This document shows positions 44,528-54,651 of a DNA stretch of 64,000 bases, piece after piece (position 1 is the first letter of the stretch; every line of letters starts with the position of its first letter). The DNA lies in the NCBI GenBank assembly GCA_947652115.1, contig OX393566.1, positions 13,211,084 through 13,275,083 of the forward strand. The letters run 5' to 3'. The stretch is from Blastomussa wellsi. Its lineage: Eukaryota > Cnidaria > Anthozoa > Scleractinia > Plerogyridae. The position numbers and the translations under genes are program-made. The notes beneath the pieces are model-generated. The model made no database searches. It was not told the DNA's origin and saw only the letters and a program-made list of their open reading frames with translations.

Positions 44528-44959
44528 AGTGCATTTTCGCGCTTCGTTCGGTTTGCCGGTTGGAATTATACATTCAGCGAAGCGAAATTAACACGAGAGT
44601 TTCGCCACGGAAATACGACGCGAGACGTATACGAAATTCCTCAGCGAAAGGCTGATAAATGTTCTTGAAAAAGATCTGTAAACCGCTAGTAAATTGCCAG
44701 AAGATTCCATGTTTACAAAAAACGATTTTCAGCGATATGCAAATTTTGATGGAATCGGGTCGGCAAAATGTAGACGTCAATCAAACCTGTCAACCTCCTG
44801 GATCTGACCAATCAGAGCTTGCACTAGAATCTCGTGCAGAGCACGGCGGCATGAAACCTTTGTCTGCAGGCTACGATGCCCAACCGTCCCCGACCCACCC
44901 CTGTCTAGCCGTAGCCTGCGAGCGGCTACGAGAATATGAATAAGTTATTTCACAACTTT

Positions 44960-45715
44960 AAGACACCTTCAGAAGAAAATGTGCAAAAAACAGTGAAGCT
45001 GCCTCCACTCAGCATTCCCACATTTGATGGTGAACCTACAAAATGGAAGTCATACTGGTAACAGTTTGAAGCTACAATCCAATCAACTCAGGAAAGCTAG
45101 ATGACCAGTTGCGAATGCACTATCTGTTGAAATCTCTCATCACCAAAAAGGCCAGAGATGCCATTGAAGGAATTGATGCAGTAGCTGAAGCTTACCAAGA
45201 AGCTATTGCAACCCACAAGAATCTTTTAGATAGGCCTGAAGTCATCCACCGTGCACATGTACGAACAATTCTAAATATTAAGCCACTGAAAGATGGATCA
45301 AGTGCAGAACTCAGGAAACTACACGACACACTTCAACACCACTTACGATCACTGAAGGCAATGGCAATGCTAGATCTTCAAAGATTCGTAACTGCCTTAT
45401 GAGAATCTAAGCTGGATGACGTAACTGTGGTAGAATGCACTCAAACTGAGAAGGATGCTACTGAACATACATCTCATGAATCAGGTCAGGAAACCTCACC
45501 TTCCTTTCAGAAAGCCACCAAAGTTCACTCCTCCTGACAGCAGCCTTAAACAAGTATCCGTGTACACTGCAAACACCCAAGGAAAATTTTGTCTCCTGCA
45601 ATGGGCACAATCTAGCTTACTGCCAAGGCTTCAAAGCAAAGTCACTTCCTGACAAAAGGAACTTTGTGATGGAACCAGGACTTTGTTTTAACTGCCTTAA
45701 GGCAAAGCGTACAAG
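44960..45715 (+). pseudogene. BEL/Pao gag, DUF1759-like and zinc-knuckle part
   Basis: KLPPLSIPTFDGEPTKWKSYW at about 45000 is the signature start of the DUF1759 gag domain. The 45109-45402 frame continues with [17 protein letters not shown] and [18 protein letters not shown]. Near 45670 FNCLKAKRTSKQC resembles the CCHC knuckle with its His lost. Stops at 45059 and 45400 break the frame. Confidence 0.7.
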
Positions 45716-45721
45716 TAAACA

Positions 45722-46297
45722 ATGCCCTTCATACCTTCCTTCACCTCGACGAATCTAGTGATGAAAGTACTCAGAAAAAAAACGGAAACAGCAAGACAGG
45801 ATGTCTCTGTGGTTTCAATACCTAGTAACTCTAATTCTGCTGAAGCAGAAATCACTGCACGTGATAGCGGTATCACTTCTGTAGCATATGTAACCGCACC
45901 AGAAGCCTCTGTTCCAAACTCAGTTCTCATGATGACAGCAGAAGTACTACTTAGAGGACCCGATGGTCATCCAATGATTTCACGAGCTCTACTAGATCTA
46001 GCATCCACTGCCTTCTTTGTCACTGAGAGCACCCAGTGCTCAACCCAGAATAATGCTGTCGTCAACATTAACATAGCATCTACCCAGAATTCATCAAGGT
46101 TGGACAATGTGCAAGCCATTGTTCTGCCTTCATTGACAAAACGTCTACCCATCACTAGTCTTCCAAAGGGATACTGGCCATATCTGTCTTCTCTCAGGCT
46201 GGCAGATCCAGACTTCAATGTATCTAAGCCCATTAATGTTCTCCTTGGTGTGGATGTGTATCATGACATCTTGATATTGGACACAAAGGAACTTTAA
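45722..46297 (+). pseudogene. BEL/Pao aspartic protease (DUF1758-like)
   Basis: A 191-codon frame has the order expected of the retropepsin-like domain: VLMMTAEVLLRGPDGHPMI, then ALLDLASTAFFVTE at the place of the catalytic D-S/T-G, then PINVLLGVDVYHDIL near the end. The active-site Ser-Gly is replaced (DLA), so the enzyme would be dead. The role in the family is polyprotein maturation. Confidence 0.7.
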
Positions 46298-46311
46298 CTG
46301 CACAAGAAACC

Positions 46312-47124
46312 ATGTTTGGTTGGGTTTTGTTTGGAAACACCAACACTCATCAACCATCTGCTGAAGTCACGACCCTGCATGTATCGATCTCACTTCCAAG
46401 CTGCGACGAAACTCTTCATAAATTTTTAGAAGACATCCTTATGTCCTCACCACCGATATTTCAAAGATGTACCGCGCTGTTATCGTGGCACCAGAAGGCA
46501 GAGATTATCACCGATTCTTATGGAGAGATAAAACTACTGATCACGTTGTGGACTATCGAATGACAAGGGTCACCTTTGGAATTGCAAGTGCTGCATTCTT
46601 GGCGACAAACTCAGTAATGTGCTTAGCGGAAGAAAACGAATCGAAATTACCTCCTCGAAAAATCCTTATACGTTGATGACGGTCTACCTTCAGTAGAAAC
46701 AAAGCAGGAAGCTCTCTTACTTCATCATCAAATTCAAGATCTCTTTAACCGAGGAGGATTCAAACTTCACAAGTGGGGCTCAAACTCGTCCGAAGTTTTG
46801 AACTCTATCCTACCAGAGATAAGAGCAATGAAAAGCACCTCAAATCTCGGGGACTCTGACACCTTTGTCAAGACTCTTGGGGGAATGAAGTACAATGCTA
46901 ACCAAGATCACTTCCGATCCTCTTCAACCGATTTGTCTCGTGAAGGATTAGATATTACCAAGCGTGAAGTGCTCTCTGATTCAGCGAAGATTTTTGACCC
47001 CCTTGGTCTCATCTCGTGTGTCACCGTCATAGCAAAGATAATCTTCCAGCGTCTCTGGGAGCGAGGCACCGTGTGGGATGAACCCCTCCCACCAGACATT
47101 CTGAAAGAGTGGCTGAATTGGTGA
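46312..47124 (+). pseudogene. BEL/Pao RT remnant and Peptidase_A17-like region
   Basis: TDISKMYRAVIVAPEGRDY near 46455 carries the RT motif A Asp; YRMTRVTFGIASAAFLA follows; YVDDGLPS (46667-46690) is motif C in another frame. Upstream fingers are missing, as 46312-46440 jumps straight from the protease-RT linker to motif A. 46798-47124 holds KTLGGMKYN, KREVLSDSAKIFDPLGLISC and FQRLWERGTVWDEPLP, the block annotated as Peptidase_A17 in Pao proteins. Confidence 0.75.
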
Positions 47125-47800
47125 ACACAACTCTCTAAAATCTCGAACATTCACATTCCGCGCTGTTACGCCCCAACCGTCAACAAAATTGTCACCCGAC
47201 AATTAATTGTATGTTCTGATGCTAGCGAAAGGGCCTATTGTGGTGTGGTGTACTTGAAAAGCGTCGACACGGCCGGCGGAGTGCACACATCACTAGTCAT
47301 CACCCGCGTCCCACCAATCAAGACAGCCTTTACCTCGTCTTGAACTTTGTGGAGCGCAGCTGCTCTCAAAAATTATGAAACATCTGCAAGAAATCTTAGA
47401 CATCCCAACTTTTAATCTTTATGCCTTTGCCGATAGTACCATTGTTTTCTGCTGGATCTATGGAAGTAGCCAGTGTTTCAAGACCTTAGAAGCAAACCGA
47501 ATTGGAGAGATTCAAGAATACGTTTTCCCCGAGAAGTTGGCACGTCGTCAGCGAAAAAAATGCAGCTGACGATGCATCTCGTGGCATCCTACCTGAAGAA
47601 CGCATTGACCTTAATCTTTGGCGGAATGGTCCCAACTGGTTGAAAGAAGATCCTTCAAACTGGCATTCTAAGATTGCTGTACCCCTTTATTGGAGACTCC
47701 TCAGGGATTGAAGAAACAAACTTACAATTCAAAGAAAGAAAAGAAGTTTCACTCCAAGCTCCTGGCCAAGCCAGACGTGTGATTGAAATTCAAAGATATT
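47125..47800 (+). pseudogene. BEL/Pao RNase H-like region
   Basis: The fragment VCSDASERAYCGVVY (near 47212) holds the first Asp of the RNase H fold, and LYAFADSTIVFCWI (47417) holds a later one. EKLARRQRKKCSADDASRG in two frames corresponds to the segment that normally ends the domain (NPADxxSRG). Stops near 47122 and 47341 and a shift at 47560 inactivate it. The frame at 47580-47710 (LWRNGPNWLKEDPSNW) is the usual following block. Confidence 0.65.
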
Positions 47801-47807
47801 CAAGCTA

Positions 47808-48022
47808 CATACAAAAAAAGAAACAGGCATAGACGAAAAAAACAGTGACTTAACATCGTACGGGAAAATTAACAAGACTAATAACATCGACTCCATTTTT
47901 TTAAAACCATATTTGCCAAGTTCAAGTTCAAAAAAATATTTCCATTTTCCGCAGTTCCAAGTAGTCTTGAGCGATTTGGTAAACAAAGCAATGTCGACCA
48001 TTTTTAACCCTCCGTTTTTATA
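47808..48022 (-). pseudogene. 215-bp internal scrap of an L1/Tx1-like LINE inside BEL/Pao
   Basis: On the minus strand NYKNGGLKMVDIALFTKSLK matches the GGLKMIDL...KSLRLAW block of the LINE at 2800-2900, followed by KYFFELELGKYG. It lies between IEIQRYSSY and VTAWVFGVLTR of the BEL/Pao protein. It has neither the LINE 3' end nor a tail, so it is not a normal retrotransposed copy. Capture at a break is a possible explanation. Confidence 0.6.
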
Positions 48023-48023
48023 G

Positions 48024-49050
48024 TTGAGAGTTACTGCCTGGGTATTTGGCGTTCTCACCCGCTCTCATCTGTTTTCTTCTACCCCACTCTCAGCGGCTGA
48101 GTTGACCAGAGCGAAGACCTGGTTGATCAAGTACTCACAGGCTGAGATGTTTCTCGGCGCAGTGGAGACCCTCAGAAAGGGGAAGCAGCCCCCTTTGTCT
48201 AATTCTCTTCAACCGTTGAACTCTTTTCTTGACGAGGATGGTCTTTTGAGGGTTAGTTTTCGGCTTTCAAAGTCACTGAGAGATTACCAAACACATCAGC
48301 CAGTAATTCTCCATGGAAAGCATCACCTTACGTGCCTACTCATACAGAATGAAAACAAACGCTTATGTCATACTGGGCCCAAGCTCACAATGGGAACTCT
48401 GCAAGATCTTTACAACATCATCGGGGTAAGAAGAACTGTGCGCAAATGTACACGTGAGTGTGTGACATGCTGAAGATTGGAACTACGCGAAGGCCAAAAT
48501 TCTGTAAAGCTTACGTAGCCATCTTTGCATTCCTAGCAACTGAATCCTGCCATATTGAGTTGGTATCAGAACTAACAGCAGAAGCATTCCTCGCTACCCT
48601 TCGCCCATTCGCTTCAAGAAGAGGAAAGCCAACTGAAATATGGAGAGACAACGCGAATTGCTTCCATCGTGCAGATAAAGACTTAAAGGAACTTGGACAG
48701 TGTCTCCAGCAACAAGCCACGCAAGAATCTGTTACGAATTTCTGCTCAGCACAAGGTATTCAATGGAAATTCACCCCACCAACGGGCCCTCATCATGGGT
48801 CGGTCTGGGAAAATGGTGTCAAGGCGAATAGTCGGTCAAAGCAGAGATGACAACTGTCCTTTGTCAGATCGAGGCTTGCCTCAACTCCAGAGCTCTCTTC
48901 ACAGCGCTTGATGCAAACGATGATGATGGAATTGCGCCACTCACCCCTGGTCGCTTTTTAATTGGCCGCCCTCTGGAAGCATTGCCTGAACAAGTCTCCA
49001 CCACACCCATATCAACGTTAAAGCGGTGGCAACTTTGTCAAGCCTTAACG
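48024..49050 (+). pseudogene. BEL/Pao integrase and C-terminal domain, truncated
   Basis: VTAWVFGVLTRS leads into an H2C2-type zinc-binding module (ILHGKHHLTCLLI...HTGPKLTMG...RKCTRECVTC). The core follows after a stop: YVAIFAFLATESCHIELVSE, FLATLRPFASRRGKPTEIWRDN and GIQWKFTPPTGPHHGSVWEN. Part of the core between the zinc finger and VAIF is missing. 48847-49053 (QIEACLNSRALFT, LTPGRFLIGRPLEALPE) is the conserved C-terminal block. Integrase inserts the cDNA; this copy is inactive. Confidence 0.8.
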
Positions 49051-49101
49051 TAACATTTTTGGAAGAGATGGTGAACTGAATATCTCAATGCTCTTCAATT
49101 T

Positions 49102-49240
49102 TGTCTGCCCATGCACAGTTAAGTTTTATGGCATATGATTTTTCTCCCCCTCCTGGTATTTTCGAGTATTAACCAAAACAAGTAAGATTAAACACTATCG
49201 AACCCTAGCTTGTACGACCTCGCAGGCCTTGCCTATGCAA
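49102..49240 (+). repeat. LTR-like direct repeat, 3' copy
   Basis: It begins TGTCTGCCCATGCA and ends GCCTATGCA, the counterpart of 41659-41792, and lies about 50 bp after the last recognisable pol residues, as expected for the 3' LTR. Confidence 0.6.
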
Positions 49241-49872
49241 CCTACAAATATTTTGCCTTATGAATACATTCATCGTGTGTATACCACGACCTTAATTGGC
49301 TCTAAGTAAGACAACAACACGAACAACAACAAGGTTTATTTGAACTGCAAATTAACTTATATACTAATTGAACAATAAATAAATAATACATACAGTAGCT
49401 GGTCACCCAAAATAACTAAGAAGCTTAACTAGTTGAATGACCACCATTTATTAATTAGTAAATATAAGCCAGGAAAGAGGCAATTTTACAGTTGACTTAT
49501 ACGCAATTAAGGGAGTAGATTACAGATCAAATAATTCTTATACATGCATACAATAAAAGAGTAAATAATAATAAAAGAAATAACAAAAATATAACATTAG
49601 TAAAACTTAATAGAAATTAATGAAATGCGAAGACATTTCTCTTTTAAATGAATAGGAAGATAGAATCTTAAATCTCTCATCAGTTTCATTCTATAATATA
49701 GGTCCATTGTATCGAATATTAAATTTACCATAGTTTGTTCGAATTTTTGGAACATAAAAGGTACACCTAGGTGCAAAGCGAGTGTTAACATTATGCTTAT
49801 CTGAAGTTTTAATAAAAAGTGAATCGAATTTTTTTGTTAATTTGTCGGTTACGAATTGGTGCATGAAGTAAA

Positions 49873-50676
49873 GAGGGTCTCAATGGGGTTAACCGTTAGC
49901 CGTAAAATGGCCAAAAATTTAGCCGTTAGGCGTAAAAATGAAATAATTTTAACCGTTAGCCGTAAAAAATGTTAACCGTAAAAAATCTAAATACAAAAGT
50001 AAAGGCCTCGAGAACTTTTTTTGAGTCTGATGTGTTGTGCATTTATGTGTTCTGGTAGCGAGAAAAGCGGATCGAAACCGGAAGTGTCGTAAGTGTCTGC
50101 ATAATTTCCTTGTTTATTTTCCTTTAAGTAATTTAAACTCTATCTTATTTTGGTACATTCTCGTCCCCAGAGGCCGCGATCCTTTTGGTCAGCACCAAGG
50201 AATCGAGACCTTTGGCCACCCCCAGCTTGTGAGTATTCGCAGAGTACTCGTTCTGTAGTTTTCAGCCAATCAGAATTGTCAGATTCGACAATCAGTCCGT
50301 GATTCGCGGACTTCCGGTTTTGGAGACGGCGAGAGGTTGTGATTCTTGGTGCTGACCAAAAGGATCGCGGCCTCTGGGGACGAGAATGATTTTGGTATTC
50401 TTTATATTTTTCCACTTCAGTAAAATCATAAGAGTTGTATAGTTCACTGGGAGTGTCCACACGCACAAAACAATACTTTTTTTTTTATCTCAAAATGGTC
50501 CAAAGACTTTCAGTATGTTTTACAACAATGTAAGTTAATATTTAACTTCTTAAAACAATAGCAATTATTTTTTAACTTCTCCCGTTAACCGTAATGGAGC
50601 AAAATTAACCGTTAGCCGTAAAAAAGCCAAAAAGTTAACCGTTAACCGTAAAAGCCAGTACCCCATTGAGACCCTC
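49873..50676. mobile_element. 804-bp TIR element (GAGGGTCTCAATGGGG) inside the LINE relic
   Basis: The left end is GAGGGTCTCAATGGGGTTAA; the right end is the inverse CCCCATTGAGACCCTC. AGTAAA flanks both sides (49867-49872 and 50677-50682), a 6-bp target duplication. Inside each end are repeats of the AACCGTTAGCCGTAAAA type (four on the left, three on the right in the same orientation). It carries the MITE at 50,156-50,388. Confidence 0.75.
50156..50388. mobile_element. 233-bp CATTCTCGTCCCC MITE with 9-bp target duplication
   Basis: The left end CATTCTCGTCCCCAGAGGCC, then GCGATCCTTTTGGTCAGCACC, and its inverse at the right form arms of about 47 bp. ATTTTGGTA stands directly on both sides (50147-50155 and 50389-50397). 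Nine-base duplications are characteristic of MULE (Mutator-like) elements. It has no coding content. Confidence 0.85.
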
Positions 50677-52096
50677 AGTAAAGAGTTTGAAGTTTGATAT
50701 CATCCTGAAGTGTTAGAAGTTTTAGTTGAGCAAACAAAGGACTAATATGAGCATCAAAGTCAGAAAAGGTAATTAAACAGATCAAAAAATAATATTTTCA
50801 CTATCAAAACAATGCCAGAAGTAAGACATTCATCTGTTTTACTATCAGCATTAAGGGAAAGAAAAGAAAAATGGTAACAAATTAGCCAAAAAAAGAGCTT
50901 TGAATTCGCGACAACATAAGATATTTCCAAAAATGTTTGTAAAAAATACACCAGTGAAAAAAGACAACAATGCTCAATCAGACACAAAGCATGATTGTTA
51001 AAAAGCGGGGGCAATGTTAGTGAGAACTATCCCTGGGTTAGATATGCGTGTTCGCTGATTTAATTTTCAAGCAAAGCGGAAAACCCATATTGTAAAGCGC
51101 CATTGGACTTAATGGAATTTAGCACTAAATGTTATATAACTTTATGATTACATCTATATTTCGAGAGGAGATTCAGTTGTATAATAACAAATTAAAATCA
51201 ATACCGGACCCCCAAAAGGCCCTTTCCAAGTTCTCTTTTGCCTCAGTGTCAAAACGAGTCAGGCACGAAACCATTCATATGAAAACCTGCATCTTCATTT
51301 TCATGCAAAGCAAACTCATTTTCATATCAACAGTTTCGCACTTTAACAGACTCGTTTCGAAAGAGAGAGAAAAAGGAATTTCGGAAACCGTCAGTATAAA
51401 ACATGGACTACTGACCGCGGACTGGGTATAAAACACGGACTAAGGTATAAAATCAGAATAGGGATTAAAAAACGGTATAGTACCGTAGAGTGGGTAAAAT
51501 ATGAATTTCCTCGTAGCGCGAGTCAGGCTCGAGTCACGAGTCAAGTTCGAGTTAATGTTTCTTCTGTCTTCTTTTTTTAATAATAAGTAATATAAATAAA
51601 ACACGAAAAATCCGGGCGATCGCTACGATTTCAAGCATGCACTTGTCCCCTGCTTGTAGCTGAATACGTCAAGCAACGCAAGATCTTGTAAAATAAACAA
51701 TACTAAGTTGAAATTCTGAAAAAAAAGAGCTTTTTCAAAATATTTTTAAGTGATTTTAAACGTGTAAATTTAGGTTGGTTGGACACGCATGTATTATATA
51801 ACGTTGCGTTGTGGAGAAAAATAGGGGGGAGGGGTCGGAGAACGGCCTTATCACTGTTTAAAATCACTCCAAAAAGTCGTCAGAATGAAAAAGGAGGGGC
51901 TGATAAAATTGTTGAAAAACGAAAAAGAAGAAAAAAGCAAGGGTTATTTACTTTCCGCCAGCCATTCAAGTACTCACTGCGTTTGACGGGGCTTAACTTC
52001 GTCGATGAGAGAAAGAACTGAGAGTAAAGTGAGTGGCAAATTAAACGAAAGATTTATTTAAACATGTTTTCTCTTTGTATGAACTTGACCTTTTGT

Positions 52097-52197
52097 CATT
52101 GATACCACAATGTCACTGATCACAGAAGTTAAGCCCTGTTGGGCTGGGTTAGTATTTGGATGGGTGGCAGCCTGGAATAACCCCGTTGTTGGCTTTC
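52097..52197 (+). other. 5S-rRNA-like segment, third copy
   Basis: GATACCACAATGTCACTGATC, then AGAAGTTAAGCCCTGTTGGG, then GGTTAGTATTTGGATGGGTG, then CCCCGTTGTTGGCTTT aligns to 5S rRNA including the internal promoter boxes. It retains TTAGTA and GGATGGGTG better than the 4.5-kb copy but lacks part of helix II-III. It is not a functional rRNA gene. Confidence 0.75.
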
Positions 52198-52649
52198 CTT
52201 TCTCTTTTTCATTTTTTGTCATCGTAATGTTAGTGAAGATAACAGTGACATTTTAGGTCATTCCTTTGTCCTTCTAACGACTTCTTAATTTACATTTTTT
52301 AGTGCAATTGATCTTCCCAAAACCGCAATCAAATCAACGATTGTCCGGTTTTGCTGTCGCTTGCCTCCCCCCACCCCCCCAATCCCCTTGGGTAAGTACT
52401 CCCTTAAATTTTGGATAGGTGCGTGCCGCGAAGGTTCTTAGGGGGTGATTACATGGCGATTTTCAGCCCGGGCTGAAATTTCATCCCGGTTAGCCGGGCT
52501 GAGATTTCAGCCTGGGTTCTGAAAGAAATCCTCTAAAAGTGAACGTGAATATTACATGGAGAAGGTTTGGCCCCGGGCTGGATTTCAGCCCGGGCTGAAA
52601 ATCCTAGCCCGGTTTGTGAAACCTCATGGTACTTAACCGTGTTTTAATC

Positions 52650-52999
52650 CCTAGTCCGCATTTTATACCTCAGTCCGTGTTTTATACCCTGCCCACAGTC
52701 CTAGTCCATATTTTATACCTCAGCCCGTGTTTTATACCCAGTCCACAGTCCTAGTCCATATTTTATACCTCAGTCCGTGTTTTATACCCAGTCCGCAGTC
52801 TTAGTCCATATTTTATACCTCAGTCCGTATTTTATACCCAGTCCGCAGTCCTAGTCCATATTTTATACCTCAGTCCATGTTTTAAATCCAGTCCGCAGTC
52901 CTAGTCCATATTTTATACCTCAGTCCATGTTTTATACCCAGTCCGCAGTCCTAGTCCATATTTTATACCTCAGTCCGTGTTTTATACCCAGTCCGCAGT
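52650..52999. repeat. 50-bp tandem array, seven units
   Basis: Seven consecutive 50-bp units of the form CCTAGTCCATATTTTATACC followed by TCAGTCCGTGTTTTATACCC and AGTCCGCAGT, with few substitutions. The half units (GTCC...TTTTATACC) are themselves alike. The array forms the inner part of the right arm of the 51,378-53,038 element and then degrades to GTAGTCCGTAGTCC. Confidence 0.95.
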
Positions 53000-53335
53000 C
53001 CGTAGTCCGTAGTCCTTTTATACTGGCCGATTCGGAAATGTACTAAAAACTCATGCACAACAACAACCACAAAAAAGAAATAGCCTAACGCTGGGGCCTC
53101 GATTAAACGGGGGCGTTTATTTAAAACTCTTCCTGGTAGATCCAGAGTTTATTTGTATAAAGCTGTTTTTTTACCGGCTTTATTCAAATGAAGCCGGTTT
53201 GAAAAACCAGCTTTATTCGCGGTCCGGTTTAAAATCGAGGAAATACGGTAGTTGACATATAAAACTGGATACAAAATCCTTCCCAGACTTCGCGCGGACA
53301 GTGTATCTGAATAATCACCGGGCTTGTTTGCAAAC

Positions 53336-53457
53336 TAGCCTGCGTGGCAAGCGTTCCCGCCCGAGCGAAGAGCGAAGAGCGATTTCTGGTCGCGCCTCCA
53401 GAAATAACGGATCATAACAGCTCTTCGCTCGCTTGGGAACGCTTGCTGCGCAGGCTA
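53336..53457. mobile_element. 122-bp TAGCCTGCG MITE
   Basis: TAGCCTGCGTGGCAAGCG at the left and the inverse CGCTTGCTGCGCAGGCTA at the right, with arms continuing through CGAGCGAAGAGC. Flanks TTTGCAAAC and TTTGAAAAC agree at 8 of 9, a probable 9-bp target duplication. Same terminal type as the 42,555-44,938 element. Confidence 0.75.
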
Positions 53458-53786
53458 TTTGAAAACAAAAGAATATGACACGACAATGGTTGCTTACATG
53501 TGATCTAGCCAAAATCGAAGATTGACTTCCGAGCGAATTGTTGTTTTGAAAATCACCACCCACGAAAACGTCGTTTATTGCGATCGTTTCCAGTGAGACA
53601 CGTGCGTGCGATCGTCATTTTGTTTATCTTCTGTCGGTACATAGTCCTGAAATCTGTTGAAATGGGAACATCACAATTGATCCCATTTTTAGCTGTCAGG
53701 CGATTCCACGGCAAAATATTCCTAAATCGACTCAAACATCAAGAAAAAGTTCGATACCTTTTCTCGTTGGCTTCCTTCGCTCGAGC

Positions 53787-54227
53787 AATTGCCTGATTTC
53801 AAACCGAAAGGGACTAGGTACGAGTCTGTTCATTATGGGATTAGCAACTACATTCTCGTCCCCAGAGCCCCTTGTCCCTCTTAGCCGGCTGGCTCTGGGG
53901 ACGAGAATGTAGCAACTATTGATCAACAAAGTCAGGAAGAGCACACCGAGATTTACCAAATCCCCAAGTTTGGTGTTAATCGGGCTAGCTTTGACTGAGA
54001 TACAGCCATTTAAATACGTCAAAATGATGGTCATACATTTCTATGTAAATTTTGACGTTTTTAACTGGCTGTATCTGGCTTAATATTGGGTCTATTAACA
54101 TCAAAGCTCCAAACTTGGGGATTTGTAAAGCTTGGTGTACACTTTCTGACTATCTGGATCAATACCTGCTAATCCCATAATTTGTTGACTCGTACCTTGT
54201 CCCCCTCGGTTTGAATCAGGCAATGAT
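53787..54227. mobile_element. 440-bp fold-back element with arms near 190 bp
   Basis: The left arm (ATTGCCTGATTTCAAACCG, then GGTACGAGTC, ATTATGGGATTAGCA, TATTGATC, AAATCCCCAAGTTTGG, GATACAGCCA) is the inverse of the right arm (54030-54227) with moderate divergence. The loop is about 40 bp. The left arm contains the 59-bp MITE 53851-53909; the right arm shows the empty site. Confidence 0.8.
53851..53909. mobile_element. 59-bp CATTCTCGTCCCC MITE with perfect 9-bp target duplication
   Basis: CATTCTCGTCCCCAGAGCC and its perfect inverse GGCTCTGGGGACGAGAATG enclose about 21 bp. TAGCAACTA occurs directly before (53842-53850) and after (53910-53918). The inverse arm of the host fold-back element reads TAGCAGGTA once, without insertion. 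It shares its termini with the 233-bp element at 50,156, so this is an extreme internal deletion of that family. Confidence 0.85.
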
Positions 54228-54651
54228 CGCACATAATTCATCCAATCAGATACGCCTTTGGAAAACAGAGGACTTTTTGGTCACGTGGACAAAACAAATC
54301 CTCTCTCAGACCCTCTCGTCCTCAGGTCGACGAAGGCGCAGCTTTTTATATCTTTGTGAATTTTGTTTCTCTAAAAATACCCAGAAGCACAAATGTGGTG
54401 TTAAGACGCAATGTAAACTATTTTGATGCATTCTGTTAAAAATATTATTCTTCTGCTACACCAGAGAGCGAATAATGGCCGATGGTTGCTCCCTTGTTTC
54501 GGTGTCCGTGAATCCGATGAGTTTTCGTTGGTTGCTACGGCCCTCAGTAATTTTTCAGACGTAGTGTCAAAAGAATTTTCATGAAAGGGGCCACATTAGC
54601 TTACCGTGAAAGCCAAACTTGGCCCTTGAATTTATTACTTAGTCAGTGAAC

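Larger units (their letters stand above)
42555..44938. mobile_element. 2.4-kb TAGCC-ended element inside BEL/Pao gag
   Basis: The left end is TAGCCTGTGAACAGGCTCC, then GGGGGTGGGTCG. The right end is the inverse type, CGACCCACCCCTG, then TAGCCTGCGAGCGGCTA. CGAGGAAAT before and CGAGAATAT after agree at 7 of 9 positions, a likely 9-bp target duplication as in MULE-like elements. The only gene inside is the LINE at 43.0-44.5 kb, so the DNA element was probably a MITE that later received the LINE. It has the same terminal type as the 122-bp element at 53,336. Confidence 0.65.
41659..49240 (+). mobile_element. BEL/Pao LTR retrotransposon, decayed, with nested insertions
   Basis: Between two LTR-like direct repeats lie, in order, gag, aspartic protease, RT, Peptidase_A17-like linker, RNase H region, integrase zinc finger and core, and the C-terminal DUF5641-like block. 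This is the BEL/Pao order. Frames are broken by many stops and shifts and by deletions in the RT and integrase. A 2.4-kb element sits inside gag (42555-44938) and a LINE scrap between RNase H and integrase (47808-48022). No envelope gene is seen. Confidence 0.8.
49310..51014 (-). pseudogene. CR1-like LINE 3' end, split by a DNA element
   Basis: On the minus strand, blocks FSDFDAHISPLFAQLKLL and LQDDIKLQTLY (50680-50770) and then FMHQFVTDKLTKKFDSLF (49800-49866) form one frame once 49873-50676 is removed. They are followed by VNTRFAPRCTFYVPKIRTNY and GKFNIRYNGPIL with one stop. The 3' UTR ends in a TTGTTGTTCGTGTTGTTGTC-type tail near 49310. 50770-51014 has degraded upstream sequence. This is the same protein family as the relic at 11.4 kb. 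Confidence 0.75.
51378..53038. mobile_element. 1.66-kb TIR element with 5S-like core and one-sided tandem array
   Basis: The left end reads TTTCGGAAACCGTCAGTATA, then AAACATGGACTAC and GCGGACTGGGTATAAAACAC. The right end is the inverse, with 'GTGTTTTATACCCAGTCCGC' and 'TTTTATACTGGCCGATTCGGAAA'. The left has about one and a half repeat units, the right a seven-unit array. The middle shares about 700 bp with the 3827-4962 element, including CAAGATCTTGTAAAATA, the 5S-like part and CGCAATCAAATCAACGATTG. A palindromic CAGCCCGGGCTG cluster (52466-52610) may be a further insertion. The target duplication is unclear. Confidence 0.7.

Noticed and set aside
52650..52999. CRISPR-like array
   Set aside because: The units are contiguous 50-bp copies without unique spacers, the genome is eukaryotic, and the array is part of a transposon arm.
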